Positions 17,502 to 25,477 of a stretch of DNA of 64,000 nucleotides are shown here, piece after piece; positions within the stretch are counted from its first letter, which is position 1; every line of letters begins with the position of its first letter. The notes beneath the pieces are model-generated. The model worked only from the letters and a program-made list of their open reading frames with translations, had not been told where the DNA came from and made no database searches. The position numbers and the translations under genes were made by a program. This DNA is from CAYXLI01 sp964464925 (lineage in GTDB: Bacteria; Acidobacteriota; Terriglobia; Bryobacterales; Bryobacteraceae), in NCBI GenBank assembly GCA_964464925.1, contig CAYXLI010000015.1:62001-126000 (forward strand), written 5' to 3'.

Positions 17502-18511
17502 GCGATTTGGCTATCATCGGCGGGGGGAGTTGGGGCACGGCCCTGGCGATCGTGCTTGCGCCGCGTTTCGATGGCGTTCGGCTGTGGGTCCACGAACCGG
17601 ACCTGGCGGCCCGCATCGCTGATATGCGGGTGAACACTATGTACCTGCCCGGTTTCCAGTTGCCGGCTAATGTGCAAATCTCCAACCAGTTTCGCGATGT
17701 TTTGGCCGGTGCCGATGTGGTGCTCAGTGTGGTTCCCTCCCATCACCTGCGTCCGGTATTTGAGGAGATGCTGCCCTTGCTTCCTCCCGATGTGTTGTAT
17801 GTTAGTGCAACCAAGGGAATAGAGAACGGCAGTCTACTTCGCATGTCGGAGGTGATCCGGGACGTGACCGCACCCGCCTTTGCGCCGCGCGTGGCTGTGC
17901 TTTCGGGGCCGACTTTCGCCAGGGAGGTCGCGGCAGGGGAACCTGCGGCCGTTGTCATCGCGTCGGAAGAAGAAGACCTGGCGCGACGAATTCAGAAGTT
18001 GTTTTCCGGTCCGACGTTCCGGCTTTACACGAACAACGATGTGGTGGGTGTGGAAGTGGGAGCGTCGTTGAAGAATATCATCGCGATTGGCGCCGGTATT
18101 TGCCGGGGCTTGGGATTGGGGAGCAACGCCGTAGCGGCACTGATCACTCGGGGTCTGGCGGAGATTACCCGCCTGGCAATCGCGATGGGTGGGAAGCCTT
18201 TGACATTGGCGGGTCTCACTGGATTGGGAGACCTGGTACTTACGTGCACGGGCGATCTCAGCCGCAACCGAAGTGTCGGACTCGAACTGGCGCACGGGCG
18301 CAGCCTGCGGAATATCCTGAATTCGACATCCATGGTGGCGGAAGGGGTACAGACTACCTATGCTGCTGTCGATTTAGCGAAGAAGTACTCGGTGGAGATG
18401 CCGATCGTCGCGCAAATGTATGCAATCTTGCATGATGGGAAGCCACCGAGGGAAGGGATTCGCGACCTGATGGAGAGGAGCCTCAAACCGGAGACGGCTG
18501 GAGTACAGTAA
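17498..18511 (+). CDS. gpsA: NAD(P)H-dependent glycerol-3-phosphate dehydrogenase
   Basis: Reduces dihydroxyacetone phosphate to sn-glycerol-3-phosphate for lipid synthesis. It is 337 aa. The Rossmann motif is GGGSWGTALA at residues 6-15; ATKGIENGS, SGPTFAREVAAGEPAA and the catalytic-lysine region VGASLKNIIAIGAGI follow, then GLTGLGDLVLTC. It starts inside the plsY stop. Seventeen bases after its stop begins the ECF sigma gene, so read-through into that module is possible. Confidence 0.96.
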   Translation: MSDLAIIGGGSWGTALAIVLAPRFDGVRLWVHEPDLAARIADMRVNTMYLPGFQLPANVQISNQFRDVLAGADVVLSVVPSHHLRPVFEEMLPLLPPDVLYVSATKGIENGSLLRMSEVIRDVTAPAFAPRVAVLSGPTFAREVAAGEPAAVVIASEEEDLARRIQKLFSGPTFRLYTNNDVVGVEVGASLKNIIAIGAGICRGLGLGSNAVAALITRGLAEITRLAIAMGGKPLTLAGLTGLGDLVLTCTGDLSRNRSVGLELAHGRSLRNILNSTSMVAEGVQTTYAAVDLAKKYSVEMPIVAQMYAILHDGKPPREGIRDLMERSLKPETAGVQ

Positions 18512-18528
18512 ATACTGTAGATAATCGC

Positions 18529-19179
18529 GTGGACATTAATCCCGATCCATCTTCGGCCCCTCTGCCGCAACCTTCGGGCAATCCGCGTGTTCACAAGGAC
18601 ATGGCGGTTGCAGTGGCGCTGGAACACGATGCCGAATTGATGTTGCGCGTACGCGAAGGTGACGCCGCCTGTTTCGGTGTCCTGCTGGAAAAGCATCGGG
18701 CCCCAGTGGTCCACTTTATTTACCGTATGGTGCTGAATCAGGCGATCGCGGAAGAATTAGCTCAGGAGGTATTCCTAAGGGTATACCGCTCGCGAGCATC
18801 GTACGAACCGTCCGCGAAATTCACGACCTGGTTATTTCGAATCGCTACCCATCTGGCGCTGAATTGGATTCGGGACGGCAAGAACGAGAAATCGCAGGAG
18901 AGCCTGGACGATAAAGTGCAGGAGGGCGTTTCCCGGCAAGTAGCCGACCGGGAGCCTTCCGTCGAGCAGAGGATGGTGCGTGAGGTAAGGCTTCGCGAAG
19001 TGCGTGCGGCGATAGAAGCGCTGCCTGCGAAGCAGAAGGCTGCAGTCCTCATGCATAAATATGAGGAGATGGAATATTCGCAGATCGCAGGCGTATTGAA
19101 TTGCTCGGAATCTGCCGTAAAATCACTTTTATTCCGGGCCTACGAGACGTTGCGGTCCCGTTTAGCGCACATGGCGTAG
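18529..19179 (+). CDS. ECF-type RNA polymerase sigma factor
   Basis: A 216-aa sigma factor of the extracytoplasmic-function class. Region 2 runs CFGVLLEKHRAPVVHFIYRM to EELAQEVFLRVYR, and region 4 has LPAKQKAAVLMHKYEEMEYS followed by the helix-turn-helix VLNCSESAVKSLLFRAYETL. There is no C-terminal extension. The start is uncertain: GTG at 18529 has no clear ribosome site, and ATG at 18601 (24 codons later) has AAGGA almost adjacent. It is followed 14 bp later by its probable anti-sigma factor. The stimulus is unknown. Confidence 0.9.
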   Translation: MDINPDPSSAPLPQPSGNPRVHKDMAVAVALEHDAELMLRVREGDAACFGVLLEKHRAPVVHFIYRMVLNQAIAEELAQEVFLRVYRSRASYEPSAKFTTWLFRIATHLALNWIRDGKNEKSQESLDDKVQEGVSRQVADREPSVEQRMVREVRLREVRAAIEALPAKQKAAVLMHKYEEMEYSQIAGVLNCSESAVKSLLFRAYETLRSRLAHMA

Positions 19180-19193
19180 AGAGGAGACAGAAG

Positions 19194-19685
19194 ATGCTTT
19201 GCCCCTTACAGCACGATAACGCGGAGATCCTTCTGGACTACTGCGCCCGGAAGTTGAATCCCAGCACGATGGCGATCCTGGAGCGGCATATGGATTCCTG
19301 TGCGGAATGCCGCAACTTCGCCGATGCGCAGCGCTCCGTATGGGAGGCATTGGACAATTGGGAGACGAACTCGGTTTCGATGGATTTTGACCGGCGGCTA
19401 TATGCCCGGATCAAAGAGCACGAAGAGAGCAGTTGGTGGAGCAAACTGAAGTCTCATGAGATTTTCCAGCCGTTCGGCTGGAGGCCCGCAATGCCGCTGG
19501 TTACCGCGTGCGCGACGGTAGCGCTGGCTGTATGGTTGTATCTTCCCGGTGACCGACCTGTCGTCGTGGACCCGAATGGACAGATTCGCATGGAAAGCGT
19601 GGATCTGGACCAGGCGGAGCGGGCTGTAGACGATCTGGAGATGTTACAGCAGTTGGCGCCGCCGCCGTCTGCGCGCAATCTGTGA
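19194..19685 (+). CDS. Probable anti-sigma factor with N-terminal zinc-binding (zf-HC2-like) domain
   Basis: A 163-aa protein starting at the ATG with AGGAG seven bases upstream. The N-terminal part has the ZAS pattern ILERHMDSCAECRNF (His-x3-Cys-x2-Cys). A single membrane helix follows the segment PAMPLVTACATVALAVWLYL, and the short outer tail is acidic. This is the usual architecture of membrane anti-sigma factors holding an ECF sigma. It lies directly after the sigma gene and its TGA overlaps the next gene. A frame extending back to 19101 into the sigma gene is rejected. Confidence 0.82.
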   Translation: MLCPLQHDNAEILLDYCARKLNPSTMAILERHMDSCAECRNFADAQRSVWEALDNWETNSVSMDFDRRLYARIKEHEESSWWSKLKSHEIFQPFGWRPAMPLVTACATVALAVWLYLPGDRPVVVDPNGQIRMESVDLDQAERAVDDLEMLQQLAPPPSARNL

Positions 19686-20242
19686 AGTTACTCTGCTGGA
19701 TGGCAATTCCGCTTCTCTTTTCGGTTTCGGCCTTTGCTCAAAACCGGGGGCGGAAAAGTGCGGCCCCACCCCCGCCGCTGCGGATGGAGCGTGGACCTGG
19801 CCCTGGAGGTATGCCGAAGGGCTCCGGTCCTGGTTTGCAAGCCAACCCCAATGTGTTCGAACGTTTGAATCGCATGAACCCGCAACAACGGGAGCGCGCC
19901 CTCTCGAAACTTCCTCCGGAGAGGCGGGAGAAGATCGAACAGGGGCTAAAACGATACAACGATCTCCCGGAACAGGACCGCGACCACCTGCGGCAGCAAT
20001 TCCAAAACTTCAAACAACTGCCGCCGGAACAGCAGGACGCTCTGCGAAAGAATTTCCGCCAGTTCACAGCGCTCTCCGAGGATCGCCGTATCGTGGTCCG
20101 CCAGGAGTTGTCGCAATTGCGCGCCATGACGCCAGAGCAGCGGAAGCAGCGGATGGACAGCGAGGAGTTTCGCTCGCGTTTCGACGGTCACGAACGACAA
20201 TTGCTCGATAACTTCACCCGGTTAATGCCCGCCCCTGAGTAA
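19682..20242 (+). CDS. Exported DUF3106-like protein
   Basis: A 186-aa protein with a signal peptide, MKLLCWMAIPLLFSVSAFAQ. The mature part is rich in Pro, Gln, Arg and Glu and has repeated motifs of the kind MNPQQRERALSKLPPERREK, LPEQDRDHLRQQF and LPPEQQDALRKNF, with a periodicity of about 20 residues, typical of DUF3106. It is predicted all-helical and extracytoplasmic. Start: GTG at 19682 overlaps the anti-sigma stop; ATG at 19700 is an alternative but shortens the signal. As third gene of the sigma module it may be the envelope sensor or a target, which is inference. Confidence 0.72.
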   Translation: MKLLCWMAIPLLFSVSAFAQNRGRKSAAPPPPLRMERGPGPGGMPKGSGPGLQANPNVFERLNRMNPQQRERALSKLPPERREKIEQGLKRYNDLPEQDRDHLRQQFQNFKQLPPEQQDALRKNFRQFTALSEDRRIVVRQELSQLRAMTPEQRKQRMDSEEFRSRFDGHERQLLDNFTRLMPAPE

Positions 20243-20318
20243 GGCACAGGGGAATTCCGCAAAAATCCTGAGAATTTTTCGCCCCGATCCGCACTTCTAC
20301 GGCTGAGGGATAGCGGTG

Positions 20319-20705
20319 ATGCAAACAGAACAAGTGCGGCGCGTGCTTCAGACGGAGCGGAATAATGTGCTTTCGAGCCTCTGCATGAAAGTGGACGGGC
20401 TGGCTCAAAGCGGGCCGGTCGCCGAGGAGGACCAGGCTCAAATCTCCTATGACGAGTTCGTCTCGTTGACCATCAATACAATCGACTATGCCAAATTGCG
20501 CCAAGTGAATGAGGCATTGCAACGCCTCGCGGACGGGGATTACGGTATCTGCGAGGGTTGTGAAGAGCCGATTCCTGAGAAACGGTTGAAGGCACTGCCG
20601 TGGGCCAAGAACTGCATTGCCTGCCAGGAGGAGATCGCGATGGCTGAGCGGCACGAGCGCGAAATCAGCCTGCCGGAAAACGATTCTCCGTTCGCTTCGC
20701 TCTGA
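20319..20705 (+). CDS. DksA/TraR-type C4 zinc-finger protein
   Basis: A 128-aa protein with an N-terminal helical region and a C-terminal C4 zinc finger: CEGCEEPIPEKRL, then a gap, then CIACQEE (Cys-x2-Cys ... Cys-x2-Cys). It belongs to the DksA/TraR family that enters the RNA polymerase secondary channel. DksA itself has two acidic residues at the coiled-coil tip; here the region EEDQAQISYDEF could serve, but this is not certain. GTG at 20316 and ATG at 20319 are adjacent; the ATG is chosen. It is preceded by a 76-bp gap and followed by a phosphoesterase gene. Confidence 0.85.
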   Translation: MQTEQVRRVLQTERNNVLSSLCMKVDGLAQSGPVAEEDQAQISYDEFVSLTINTIDYAKLRQVNEALQRLADGDYGICEGCEEPIPEKRLKALPWAKNCIACQEEIAMAERHEREISLPENDSPFASL

Positions 20706-20735
20706 TACCATCGCAATCGAAGGCCCCGATCGTTT

Positions 20736-21467
20736 ATGCGGATCGCGATTGTTGCGGATATCCATGGAAACCTGAGCGCACTTGAGGCAGTGGCGCGCGA
20801 TCTCCGCGAGACCAGTCCGGATCTGATTGTCCATGGAGGCGACCTGGTCACACACGGTTACCGGCCTGCGGAAGTCATCGACCTGGTTCGCGCGATGGGG
20901 TGGCCCGGTATCGTGGGCAACACGGACGAGATGCTGTGGCGTCCCGATCGGCAGGCCCGGCTGGAAGCAAATACTCCGCACCTCGCTCCGCTATTCCGGA
21001 TTCTCTTTGGATCTCTTGCTCCGGCGACGAAAGATCGCATCGGGGCAGACCGCCTCGCCTACCTGCAGTCGCTTCAAATGCAATGGACAAATGATGACAT
21101 TACTCTGGTGCATGCGACGCCGGCGAGCCTCTGGCGCTCTATCCAGCCCGATGCACCCGACGTGGAATTGATTGAGACCTACGCTCCGCTTGGATCGAGG
21201 ATGGCAGTATACTGCCATATCCACAAGCCTTATATCAGGCAGTTGAATGGGTTGACGGTCTGCAATACGGGAAGCGTGGGAATGTCGTTCGATGGCGATC
21301 AGCGTGCTTCCTACCTGCTGGTTGAGAATGGAAGGCCGAGTACGCGCCGGGTTGAGTATGACGTGAAAACCGAGATCCGGGATCTGCAGGGATCGGATTA
21401 CCCTCATGCGGCGTGGCTGGCCGAGATCCTGCGCACGGCCACATTCATTCCGCCTCCGGCGGCGTGA
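20736..21467 (+). CDS. Calcineurin-like metallophosphoesterase (YfcE/MJ0936-like)
   Basis: A 243-aa cytoplasmic protein with the dinuclear-metal motifs in order: VADIHGNLSALEAV (residues 5-18), VHGGDLVTHGY, GIVGNTDEML, then VHATPASLW and CHIHKPYIRQLNG. The last part NTGSVGMSFDGDQRASYLLV is typical of the YfcE/MJ0936 group of phosphodiesterases. The substrate cannot be deduced. It starts 30 bp after the DksA-like gene and 21 bp before the rhamnose isomerase gene; no shared role is evident. Confidence 0.85.
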   Translation: MRIAIVADIHGNLSALEAVARDLRETSPDLIVHGGDLVTHGYRPAEVIDLVRAMGWPGIVGNTDEMLWRPDRQARLEANTPHLAPLFRILFGSLAPATKDRIGADRLAYLQSLQMQWTNDDITLVHATPASLWRSIQPDAPDVELIETYAPLGSRMAVYCHIHKPYIRQLNGLTVCNTGSVGMSFDGDQRASYLLVENGRPSTRRVEYDVKTEIRDLQGSDYPHAAWLAEILRTATFIPPPAA

Positions 21468-21488
21468 CGTGATACAACGGGAATCGAA

Positions 21489-22682
21489 ATGCTGGATGCG
21501 AAACGAACCGAGACGATTTGGAAGGCGCTCGACGCGTTTGCGATTGAACTGCCGTCCTGGGGATTCGCCAATACGGGGACGAGATTCGGGAAGTTCCTGC
21601 AAACCTCCGCCGCGAGCACGATTGAAGAGAAGCTGAGCGACGCGGGCCAGGTGCACCGCTTAACGGGATGCTGCCCCACGGTGGCGGTTCATGTGCTCTG
21701 GGATTTTCCAGCGGGAATGACCGACGTGCGGGGTGTGCGCGATACGGCCGCCAAGTACGGAGTCCAAATCGGAGCGGTGAATCCTAACGTGTTCCAGGAT
21801 CAAATTTATAAGCACGGCTCGCTCGGGAGCCCGGATCCGAACGCCCGCGCAGCCGCGGTGCAGCACATTCTCGATTCCGTCGAAATCGCATCCGCGACAG
21901 GAAGCCGCGATATCTCGCTCTGGTTCGCAGACGGCTCAAACCATCCAGGCTCGGCCAACATCCGTCAGCGGAAGCAGTGGTTCGAAGAAGGACTACGGCG
22001 CGTGCACGGCGCCATGCGCGCCGACCAGAGAATGCTCGTCGAATACAAGCCCTTTGAGCCGGCGTTTTATCACACCGATATTGCAGATTGGGGCATGGCG
22101 CTTCTGCTGGCGAAAGCGGCCGGAGATCGTGCGAAAGTTCTGGTGGATACGGGACATCACTATCAGGCGCAGAACATCGAGCAGATCGTCGCATGGCTGC
22201 TATCGGAGAACATGCTCGGGGGGTTCCATTTCAACGACCGCCGCTATGCCGACGATGACCTCACCCTTGGGTCTATCGATCCCTACCAGGTTTTCCGCAT
22301 TTTCAACGAAATTCTCTTTTTCGAATGGGAGACCGGTTCCCGGGCGGATATAGCGTACATGGTAGACCAGAGCCATAATCTCAAGAACAAGATTGAGGAG
22401 ATGATTCAGACTGCGCTCACGGCACAGGATCTGTACGCAAAGGCGGCTTTAGTGGACCATGCCGCGCTGGCCAAGGCACAGACTGCGGCTAATCTGGTGG
22501 ATTGCGAAGAACTGCTGAAGGACGCGTTCGCAACGGACGTACGGCCGGCCGTACGTGAGTGGCGCGTCGCCAAAGGCCTGCCTGCGCAACCGCTCAGAAC
22601 GTTCCGCGAGAGTGGATATCTGGAGCGCATCACCGAGGAACGTGGATCCCGAAACGCGCAGGCGGCCTCGAGCTACGCCTAG
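21489..22682 (+). CDS. rhaI: L-rhamnose isomerase (RhaI type)
   Basis: Isomerises L-rhamnose to L-rhamnulose. The 397-aa protein resembles the xylose-isomerase-like TIM-barrel 'L-rhamnose catabolism isomerase' group: WGFANTGTRFGKF, TGCCPTVAVHVLWDFP, DISLWFADGSNHPG, the metal region VLVDTGHHYQAQNIE, and FHFNDRRYADDDLTLGS. The next pathway enzyme, a rhamnulokinase, is in the window but 23 kb away. Its TAG shares the palindrome CTAG with the stop of the opposite small gene. Confidence 0.85.
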   Translation: MLDAKRTETIWKALDAFAIELPSWGFANTGTRFGKFLQTSAASTIEEKLSDAGQVHRLTGCCPTVAVHVLWDFPAGMTDVRGVRDTAAKYGVQIGAVNPNVFQDQIYKHGSLGSPDPNARAAAVQHILDSVEIASATGSRDISLWFADGSNHPGSANIRQRKQWFEEGLRRVHGAMRADQRMLVEYKPFEPAFYHTDIADWGMALLLAKAAGDRAKVLVDTGHHYQAQNIEQIVAWLLSENMLGGFHFNDRRYADDDLTLGSIDPYQVFRIFNEILFFEWETGSRADIAYMVDQSHNLKNKIEEMIQTALTAQDLYAKAALVDHAALAKAQTAANLVDCEELLKDAFATDVRPAVREWRVAKGLPAQPLRTFRESGYLERITEERGSRNAQAASSYA

Positions 22683-22903
22683 CGACGGAGCAATCGGAAA
22701 CGGGGCCGGTTCTCCTCCTCTTCTGATTCGGAAGCAATCTTACGTTCGATGGCATCAAGCCGGCTCAACAGGCGTGCTTCCAATTCCGCCAGGCGCCGAT
22801 GGTGCTTCTCGGTCGCCTGTTTCTGTTGATGCAGGAACATTGCCGAGCCGGCAGCGACTGTCAGAATATACGCCCACAATGGCAGATCTTCCGTATTGAA
22901 CAT
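22679..22903 (-). CDS. Small membrane protein with coiled coil
   Basis: A 74-aa protein: one N-terminal helix (LPLWAYILTVAAGSAMFLHQ), then a charged helix with heptad-like spacing (HHRRLAELEARLLSRL, AIERKIASESEEEE) and a basic tail. It is probably an inner-membrane anchor with a cytoplasmic coiled coil. No family is recognised. It follows the TIGR03437-type gene by eight bases on the same strand and its stop overlaps the rhaI stop. Confidence 0.6.
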   Translation of the reverse strand: MFNTEDLPLWAYILTVAAGSAMFLHQQKQATEKHHRRLAELEARLLSRLDAIERKIASESEEEENRPRFRLLRR

Positions 22904-22911
22904 AGCAGCCC

Positions 22912-24633
22912 CTAAGGCTTCAGGGATAAAGTCACTCCGGAGGCAGAGGTGTTCCCTGCAATTGTCACGAGCACCGGTACGCTCGCACCGGTGCTGGCCG
23001 TGGCGGGCACGACGGCGTTGATCTGTAGCAATCCCAGAATCGAACCGACGACCGGGCCGGCGTAGGTCACGGTCGCAGGGACGCCCCCAATCGTCACGGT
23101 TGGAAGCGGATTCACTTGCGGCATTGGATTCAAACTCGATGGAACGAGCAGCCCTGTTCGGGGCGTAATGGCCGTGGCGTAGTCGCCCTCGCCCGTCAGG
23201 TAAAGCACAACCGTGTCGCCGAGTTTTGCCGCATTCGCCGATCCGTTTACGGAATACACCTGCACGTTGCTGTCGTAGTTCAGCACTGCCGCCGCACCCG
23301 CACCGGAGCCGTCCAGCGTAAAGAGTGCCGGTGCCGACGCCGCAATCGTTACCAGCGCGGCTGCAGGCGTGCCTGATCCTTTATCAACGGAAATCACCTT
23401 GTTCGTGCCGAGGCTTGCCTCGTAAGGAACCTGCAACGTGATTTGGTTCTGACTGACATATACCAATGGTGCGGCGGTGCCGTCCACGGTGGCTGTGACT
23501 CCGCTGAGAGTAGAGTCAACGAACCCATTATTATCAGCATCGGCAAGCATAGCGGGCGTCGAGGAGCCAATGCTATCGCCAAACAATGTGATTAGCTCTC
23601 CGGGAGCCACAGGGCCAGCCTGCATGCCCGCTGCGTTCACGACCGCCTGAATTGTGGAACTACCGCCTACGGTAATGTTTGCGGGTTGAGAGTTTCCTCC
23701 GGGCGCCGGATTGGATATCAGAATTGTGAGCGCTCCCGCAGTGTTCAACGCGCTAGCCGGGATCGTTGCCTCCAGCGCATCATTTCCGAGAATCTTGGTG
23801 GCCAGCGATAGATTGCCGCTGCTCAGTTTCGCCACCGACGCCGCATAGAAATTTGTTCCCCGGATCGTCACTGTCGTCGCGGGCGCGTTGAGCGGCAGCG
23901 ATGCGGGCCAGATGCTGGTGATTGTGGGGGTCTGCGGATTCACCGAAACGCTGACTGTGATTGTCTGCTGTTTCGTCGCTGCCGATGCTCCGGCCGCCGC
24001 TATCGTAATTCGGCCTGTGTAGGGTGCCGTCTGTGGTACGAGGCCGCTCGTATCCACTGACACTGTCAACACGGCAGGGGCGCCCGGAATCAACAGTCCG
24101 CTCGGGGGACTGACCGTCAGCCATGTCGTTCCGGCAATAGTGGCTGTAAAACTGGTAGGCGATCCACTTGTGCTCACTTTAACCGTTTGTGATGGCGCTG
24201 GAGAAGGGGGCGTAGCGAAGGCGAGAGAGGTCGTCGAGAGAGTGACCGTCGGAAGGGCATTATTGACGGTCAATGTGACGGGTATGTTTACTGGATTCGT
24301 AACTCCCGCGACCGTTATCACGATTGTTGCTGTATAAGTTCCGGAAGGGAGGCTCGTCGGGTTTGCACGCACATTGACTGTCGCGGACAGCTTTCCCGTA
24401 TCCGGAGTCGCCGTCAGCCACATTGTGTTTGTCCCTGAAATGGCCAGCGAATACGAGGGTGTTCCCGAGTTCGCCTTCACACTAACCGGCTGTGACGCAG
24501 GTAGGGTGTTTCCCGGCGTATAGCTGAAACTCAAAGAGGTGGGGGCAGCCGTGACCGTAAGGTTTTGAGCCGATAGGCGATTGCTCGCCAGCATCGCCAT
24601 CACTACGATCGTGAGCGCCTTGAGGCACTTCAT
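22912..24633 (-). CDS. Exported Ig-like/IPT-domain protein with TIGR03437-type C-terminus
   Basis: A 573-aa exported protein. It has a signal peptide ending in NRLSAQ, then two BACON-like beta-sandwich repeats rich in Thr/Ser (LTATPDTGKLSATVNV, WLTVSPPSGLLIPG), an IPT/TIG domain (ITSIWPASLPLNAPATTVTI), and the C-terminal module with VVNAAGMQAGPVAPGELITL and VSQNQITLQVPYE. This last module is the 'Solibacter C-terminal' (TIGR03437) domain, very numerous in Bryobacterales. No catalytic site is visible; surface adhesion or substrate binding is a guess. The compositional bias to Thr, Ala and Val is marked. Confidence 0.85.
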   Translation of the reverse strand: MKCLKALTIVVMAMLASNRLSAQNLTVTAAPTSLSFSYTPGNTLPASQPVSVKANSGTPSYSLAISGTNTMWLTATPDTGKLSATVNVRANPTSLPSGTYTATIVITVAGVTNPVNIPVTLTVNNALPTVTLSTTSLAFATPPSPAPSQTVKVSTSGSPTSFTATIAGTTWLTVSPPSGLLIPGAPAVLTVSVDTSGLVPQTAPYTGRITIAAAGASAATKQQTITVSVSVNPQTPTITSIWPASLPLNAPATTVTIRGTNFYAASVAKLSSGNLSLATKILGNDALEATIPASALNTAGALTILISNPAPGGNSQPANITVGGSSTIQAVVNAAGMQAGPVAPGELITLFGDSIGSSTPAMLADADNNGFVDSTLSGVTATVDGTAAPLVYVSQNQITLQVPYEASLGTNKVISVDKGSGTPAAALVTIAASAPALFTLDGSGAGAAAVLNYDSNVQVYSVNGSANAAKLGDTVVLYLTGEGDYATAITPRTGLLVPSSLNPMPQVNPLPTVTIGGVPATVTYAGPVVGSILGLLQINAVVPATASTGASVPVLVTIAGNTSASGVTLSLKP

Positions 24634-24715
24634 ACCTCACATATCGGCGATGCCGCTGTAGTTATGAAGATAAGAAAAAACGGAGGGAAATAGAAATTAG
24701 ACCTGCAATTAGATG

Positions 24716-24997
24716 CTACTGTAAGCGCGCACGATTCTTTTCGCTGTGCACCAGTTCGTCGAAGATCGCCAGGACCTGCTTTCGATAGGTGTATACACGC
24801 CGCAGATTATCCCTGAAGTTCGACTCGAACCTCGGCGTTTTCAGCCATTTATCCAACAACGGCTTAGGCACGTCAATGTCCCGCCGCAATGCGTCCACGG
24901 AATGGCCGCGCAAGAAGAGGCCGTAAAACATAGCGGCCTCCCGTTGGGAGGCAAGAGGATCAAAGTCGTCTCGATTGACCGGCTGATTATTTCTCAC
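24716..24997 (-). CDS. Conserved-looking small protein, possible helix-turn-helix
   Basis: A 93-aa soluble protein from a GTG at 24997 (MRNNQPVNRDDFDPLASQRE). A TTG at 25012 would add five residues. The centre FLRGHSVDALRRDIDVPKPL followed by LDKWLKTPRFE reads like a helix-turn-helix with a recognition helix, similar to short phage-type or transposase-type DNA-binding domains. No family is named. The 82 bp between it and the TIGR03437-type gene hold nothing recognisable. Confidence 0.5.
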   Translation of the reverse strand: MRNNQPVNRDDFDPLASQREAAMFYGLFLRGHSVDALRRDIDVPKPLLDKWLKTPRFESNFRDNLRRVYTYRKQVLAIFDELVHSEKNRARLQ

Positions 24998-25121
24998 AGC
25001 ACACCAGTACAAAACTGAAGTATAAACAGGGAAGCAAATCCTGGCAAGTGCAACCGAAGCTTAAGACGTCAGACCCGATTTGACCGTTTCGCCCGGTTGC
25101 TTCCGCGAGTACAATGCTCGT

Positions 25122-25448
25122 ATGAAGCGGCTTCTCATTATCTGCGGATTTGCAGCAGGACTCAGCCTTACCGCTGCCGGCGAAACCTGGACCGGTACGG
25201 TTGTAGACGTCATGTGCAAGGCAAACGACCTTGCCAGCCACACAACGAAATGCGCCCTCAATTGCGCCAAAGGCGGCTATGGGCTCGTCCTCGCGGACGG
25301 CAAGTTCGTCAAGTTCAACGAGAAGGGCAATGCGAAGGCGCTCGCGGCACTGAAAGCGACGGCCAAAGATAAAGACCTGAAAGCGAAGGTCAGCGGTACG
25401 TTGGATGGCGATGTCATTCAGGTAGACAACATCGAAATCCTACCCTGA
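25122..25448 (+). CDS. Small exported protein with cysteine cluster
   Basis: A 108-aa protein with a signal peptide (MKRLLIICGFAAGLSLTAAG). The mature part starts ETWTGTVVDVMCKAND and has three cysteines in VMCKA...KCALNCAKGG; the rest (GYGLVLADGKFVKFNEKGN and VSGTLDGDVIQVDNIEI) looks like a small OB-like beta-barrel. Similar short exported proteins occur in Acidobacteriota, but I do not know a function. The ATG at 25122 is chosen because it begins the signal sequence; an in-frame upstream ATG at 25080 would bury it. Confidence 0.65.
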   Translation: MKRLLIICGFAAGLSLTAAGETWTGTVVDVMCKANDLASHTTKCALNCAKGGYGLVLADGKFVKFNEKGNAKALAALKATAKDKDLKAKVSGTLDGDVIQVDNIEILP

Positions 25449-25477
25449 AAGAAATTTGCTGCAGTGTGAGACCGACC

